DNA from: Crotophaga sulcirostris
Lineage: Eukaryota; Chordata; Aves; Cuculiformes; Crotophagidae
Direction of reading: 5' to 3'
DNA length: 64,000 nt
NCBI GenBank assembly: GCA_013397455.1
Contig: VYZB01000380.1
Coordinates: forward strand, 245,675 to 309,674
The notes beneath the pieces are model-generated. The model saw nothing but the letters and a program-made list of their open reading frames with translations. It ran no database searches and was not told the origin of the DNA. Both the position numbers and the translations under genes were made by a program. Below are positions 59,706 through 64,000 of the stretch, in pieces (the stretch's first letter is position 1; every line of letters starts with the position of its first letter).

Positions 59706-61917
59706 TATTGTGCTTATTTCATCTCTCTTGCACACTTGTTCGCTGAAATGTCCCAGAGACCACCTGCAGGGAGCACTGCAGGCCGCTGTATCAGGAGGAC
59801 CCCGCTGCGTACCCCTTGGTCCGTAAGAGGGAGTCAGATACTGCAGGGCAAGGGAGGCTCTTGTCCTGCAGCAGGCAGCAGCCCCGCTGTCTTACTCAGA
59901 CAGAACTGCATGTTGTCAAACTGCTCCTTAGAGCAAGAGTTGTACCGGCCAAGTACAAAATAATGCACTTCTGGAAGTCACCAGGAGAAGGAGAAGTTAT
60001 ATCATGAGAGTAGGATTATTGGAGGTCACTGCAGTAGATATGCTTGAAAAATCTTGAGCTTGGCTGGTTGAAACCAAGTAAGAAAGACATTGCTGCAGGC
60101 ATGGCCTTGTTGACAGCTTGAAGATATGTGTTCTGAGACGATTACCTCATTGCTAGCATGGAGCTAGTATTGGTACGTCCTCAGCTATTATTACCAGATT
60201 TTACTTGCAAATATTTTCTCAATGATGCAGCTACATGCAGAGGGGGCAGCATTCTAGCCCAAGGCAACTTAAAGACACTGCATTTGTTTTGTCTAATTTT
60301 GTTTTCATTGACTTCAGTGAGCTTTGCATTCTACTGTGTTTTCATTTTAAAAGCACATCTGGTGTCAAAAAACATTGCAAAGATGGGCTTTTCTTGAGGG
60401 AAAATATCAAGAAAGTAAACTCAGAATAATCAGTAAGAAGGGTAGAATTATATTTTAAACACAAGATGAAGAAAAAGGTATAATTCCCAGTAATAATAAA
60501 GTATATTTAAATTGATTTCGATTGTGTTGTATTACTGGATTTTGTATCAGCTTTAGAGACAAAGTGATAATTCAATAGATGTGCTGGTTTGGGGTGAGAT
60601 AATTAGTATCTGCCAGAATAAGCAGTATGAAAAATAAATTAATATATGCTGCATCTCAGCTGTGGTTGCATTAAATGATTTTGGTTTGTGCATTTGCAAT
60701 AAATCTACAAACTCTTCAAGGCATAACTTAATGCTTCTTTCTTTATTTAAAAAGTAATCTGGTTTCAATTGTAACATTGAAATGATACTCATCCTTTTAA
60801 TTTCAACCAAATTGACAGCTGACTCCAATTTTTGTGTTTATAGGAGTAGATGAAAAGAACACAAAATGTGCTCTTCGAAAGCCCGTCATGGTATAAAATG
60901 CTACTCTACTTTAGAATACTTCTTAGAAAAAAATTTCTTACATAAACAATATTTTACTTACAATATAATTGAGGCTTCACTGATGTTAGAGCAGAGACCA
61001 AATGAACAAAGGGAGAAAGTGACATTTATAATGACCCAGCACCAGTGCAAATGCTGTTGACTTAATGTGGCTCTCACACAAGTGATGTAAGATCCATTTC
61101 CAATGGTGAGCTCTGGCTGCCCTACATGAGGATTTTTGTGAGTCCTGGTTGACATGCTGATTTTTAGATCTCAAATCTCTTGCTGGTCTACTGGGGTCTG
61201 GTTCTTCTGGCTTGGGATTGTGTTCAGCTCTGGTAATTTGCTTATTCTTTTTTCTTTTTTTTTTTTTGCTCATTTGTAAAAGTCAGCAGAACTTCTCAAG
61301 GACATCTCACTTTAATGAGATGTTACTCATAGGAAATCTTTTTTTCTTAGGTAATTTGTTTAACAGTGGAAAAAGCTGGAAATGTCACATGCTAAATGAA
61401 AAGCATTTGACATTTTGCACTGTGGTTAAAGGAACAGTTACAATTTTTTTCCTCCTATTTCTTATTGTTAGTTTTAGGAGAAAATAGAAAAATATGCAAT
61501 TACTTTGCTACAAGGGGTTTCTTCCCTGAGTTCCACGAATGACTTAATACTCAAATGGGAAAAGTCACGGTTTTTCAGACTATCTTTTCTGACCCTGCAA
61601 ACATTAGCAGATATAGCATTCAAAACATGATTCTGATGTAAATCATGCAATGATCTTTCCCATTACATGGGTGTTTTCTTTTTTTTTTTTAAAGTAAAAT
61701 CATTGTTCTTCTGGAACATAATATGGAACACTGGAAAAGAGCATATTGTTCCAAAATTTGTTATCCTGCAGTTCAAATTCATTAACAGAATTTCGGACCA
61801 GATGACAGAGTAAGTTAAATCAAACTGCTGTCTCTTCTCATCTTGGCTTACCATTGAGTTAGAGCTTAGCTAACTTTTTGATATTTCTACTGTAGATTTC
61901 TGTTTAAAAAAAACAAC
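59706..61917. other. Intergenic sequence without recognised genes
   Basis: AT-rich DNA apart from a GC-richer patch at about 59755-59900. No gene, tRNA or familiar repeat is seen. A T-run lies at 61255-61268. Confidence 0.45.
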
Positions 61918-61921
61918 CAAC

Positions 61922-61986
61922 CATTCATCCATCCACCCATCCATCCATCCATCCATCCATCCATCCATCCATCCATCCATCCATCC
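61922..61986. repeat. (CCAT)n microsatellite
   Basis: About sixteen CCAT-type tetranucleotide units, with a CCAC variant near the start and an otherwise perfect run of at least a dozen. On the minus strand it reads as ATGG repeats and gives a WMDG-type frame, which is not a gene. Confidence 0.95.
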
Positions 61987-62056
61987 CAAGATGCAGCGAG
62001 ACAGGTGTTTGTCTCTTCTTCCAAGTAACAAGTGATAGGGCAAGAAAAAAACCCTC

Positions 62057-62299
62057 AAGTCACTCTAGGGGAGGTTTAAAGTAGATATTAGGAAGAATTC
62101 CTTCACCAAAGGATTGTCAAGAATTGGAACTGTCTACCCAAGGAAGCTATTGAGTCACTATCCCTGTAGGTATTTAGAAGATGTGTAAATATTGTGCTTA
62201 GGGACATGGTTTAGTGGTGGACTTGACAGTACTAGGTTTACAGTTGGACTTGATGATCTTTATGATCTTTTCCAACCTGAATGATTCTAAGATTCTGTA
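62057..62299 (+). mobile_element. CR1 LINE 3' fragment, older family
   Basis: A plus-strand CR1 tail: TAGGGGAGGTTTAAAGTAGATATTAGGAAG, GAATTGGAACTGTCTACCCAAGG and GGACATGGTTTAGTGGTGG, then the terminal GTTGGACTTGATGATCTTTATG and TCCAACCTGAATGATTCTAAGATTCTG. The tail uses ATTCTAAG-type units, unlike the TGATACTG units of the younger family. Confidence 0.85.
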
Positions 62300-62368
62300 T
62301 TTTGGAAGAAGAAGTCTACTGATGAAGGCTGCTTGAAATTTCTGCTGTTTCCATTTTGTCCTCAAACT

Positions 62369-62585
62369 CTTCACTGAAAGGGTCATTGGCCATTGGAATG
62401 CGCTGCCCAGGGAGGTGGTGGAGTCACCGACCCTGGAGGTGTTTAAGGGAAGACTGGATGAGGCACTGAGTGTGATGGTTTAGATGATGGGTTGGTGTTA
62501 GTGTTGGATTATAGGTTGGACTTGATGATCTCAGAGGTCCCTTCCAACCTTGTGATACTGTGTGAAACTGTGGTATTGTGAGAAA
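62369..62585 (+). mobile_element. CR1 LINE 3' fragment, younger family
   Basis: Only about 217 bp of the 3' end, starting at TCTTCACTGAAAGGGTCATTGG. It is nearly identical to 59485-59700, with the shared GGCCACTGGAATGC-type and GAGGTGTTTAAGGGAAGACT sequences, and ends in tandem TGATACTGTG-like units. It sits 70 bases after the older CR1 piece in the same orientation. Confidence 0.93.
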
Positions 62586-64000
62586 AAATGCTCAAGTTTC
62601 TGTCATGCCCTTGTCTCTCCTGCAGATCTCTTCATTTTTCCTTGTCATGTTAGGTCTTTGGAAACAGACTGGTAGCATATGATATTAATATTCAGGAGTG
62701 GGAAACAGCAAAAATTCTTCCTGTCCAGATCATATTTTGGAGCAGCAGTTGTTTGAGAGTTCTTTGGGCAGTTTCTTTCATCCCTGTGTACCAGCTAATA
62801 CTTGGACAAATTGTTCCAGGCTCAGATCTACTATTAAAGTGAATGGAAACTTTTATTAAGGAAATGAAAAATCTCTCTCTTCTTTTCTTAGATTACAGTT
62901 TCAAACTCCTTAGGGGAAATGTGAAGACAAATTGTTATGCAAATGAAGAATTAAAAGGATTAGAATAAACAGCACATTTTAAAACTGCTTTAATCATACA
63001 TTGTTTATTACCATCTGCATGCCTTACATAATTCTTCAAGCAGTATTAATCTTATAAAAAGTACAAAGAATTATGAGACAACAGGGAATATAACACTTAC
63101 ATGCAACACACAGCAGTGAAGAGCAAGAATTGTTAAATCTCAAGTAACCAGCTGATGTGGTTAACTCCAGCCTCCCTAGACTCTTTTAATCCCCTTCATG
63201 AAGCAAAAATATGCATTCTTTTCAATGCAAAGTTGTATGAACAAGACTATAATTTCTCCATATGGTCTAATAAGAAAATGACTGATTAAAGAGATTCCAG
63301 ATGTACTGATTAAAGTGCAACAAGCAAATATAGTTGGCTCATTTGAAGTATATACAGAACTGTTAGAAAGGTGCATTTTAGAGGGTAGTTGTACTTCAAA
63401 AGGGAAAGAAAACAATTCAGAATAGATTTTAGACTGACACAGGGGAAGATCTTTATTAGTGGTGCTTTTCATCCATGTATATTCTTTAAATATCCATAAC
63501 ATTTTTGAATTAAAGAAGTAAAACACAGTGACAGTTTTATTATTACTAATAAAATCCCTAAAATCACTTCAGCATTTCCATTTCCAGGCTTAAGGTTTCC
63601 AGCAGTTTGCTTGGGATTCTCTAGTGTACATTTTTTTCCAAGATACATTATAGGTCTCGAAAAAGTAAAGGCAACCCTTCTTAAACCTGTATTGGTGCAC
63701 ACTTAAAACTTTTACTGGCTGCTGAACGATGTAGCATCTAAGCGCATTCTGGACTTCTTATATTCCTCCATAATGTCAATGAACTGTCATGGAGAGACGG
63801 ATGCACATTAACGTAACCAGTCATTTGGATTTCTAGACATTTTTTCCAGATTAGTGTATTCTGAATCCAGAACAGTTGCATTAGCATGAAATGCACTTAA
63901 AGACTTTTTCCCTCTCATAACTTCCCAACTTCGGAATAATTGGTTTTGTAGGTGCCTGTCTAAATAACATTAGATTGGTACAGCTATGTGAACCTTTCCG
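62586..64000. other. Intergenic sequence to the window end
   Basis: AT-rich intergenic DNA. A 116-codon minus frame (63176-63526) and a 77-codon minus frame (63469-63702) show no recognisable motif. No ANGPT1 exon is visible. Confidence 0.45.

Noticed and set aside
61870..62058. Minus-strand frame with repeated WMDG
   Set aside because: It is only the translation of the (CCAT)n microsatellite.
40401..64000. Search for ANGPT1 exons, the next gene in mammalian order
   Set aside because: No coiled-coil or fibrinogen-like coding sequence and no ANGPT1 signal-peptide exon is recognisable on either strand.
1..64000. tRNA, rRNA, snRNA genes, CRISPR arrays or bacterial-type systems
   Set aside because: No cloverleaf-like A and B boxes, conserved snRNA words or regular spacer-repeat structure were noticed. 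The only regular arrays are the microsatellite and the CTG-type minisatellite.

Overview
This window looks like single-copy nuclear DNA from a bird. It is AT-rich, gene-poor and full of CR1-type LINE fragments of several ages. It also carries an avian-style ERVL-like solo LTR, and its only recognisable gene is a vertebrate developmental gene. I cannot name the species. There are no prokaryotic genes, CRISPR arrays or operons.

The gene is RSPO2 (R-spondin 2), on the + strand, and only its 3' end is present. Positions 1-568 are the end of the intron before the thrombospondin type-1 (TSP1) exon. The TSP1 exon is 569-757. A very large intron (758-38343, about 37.6 kb) follows. The last coding exon (38344-38453) encodes the short lysine-rich C-terminal tail and the stop codon. 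A 3' UTR of up to about 1.95 kb follows, with candidate poly(A) signals near 38.8, 40.0 and 40.4 kb. RSPO2 is a secreted enhancer of Wnt/beta-catenin signalling. The cysteine-rich furin-like repeats that bind LGR4/5/6 and RNF43/ZNRF3 are encoded upstream of this window.

Within the large intron I see old and younger CR1 pieces near 0.84-1.24, 2.0, 5.4-6.4, 8.1, 19.2-19.8 and 22.5 kb. I also see a nearly perfect 172-bp inverted repeat with a 228-bp spacer (20061-20633) and an unrecognised GC-richer block open on both strands (25251-25650). The rest of the intron is AT-rich sequence without recognisable genes.

From about 40.4 kb to the end is intergenic. In mammals RSPO2 is followed by ANGPT1, but no ANGPT1 exon is visible here. 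This part holds a CR1-like fragment (about 40.78-40.98 kb), an ERVL-like solo LTR with a candidate 5-bp target duplication (42320-43417), a probable second degenerate LTR piece (about 48.42-48.76 kb), CR1 copies at 54.4, 56.5, 58.5-59.7 and 62.1-62.6 kb, a GC-rich CTG/CAG-type coding-like minisatellite (55139-55395) and a (CCAT)n microsatellite (61922-61986).

I found no convincing undescribed gene system. The signals most worth a second look are the long inverted repeat in the RSPO2 intron, which would fold into a long double-stranded RNA in the pre-mRNA, and the isolated CpG-rich triplet-repeat island at about 55.1 kb. Almost all other open reading frames are short and lack homology signals, as expected by chance in AT-rich DNA.
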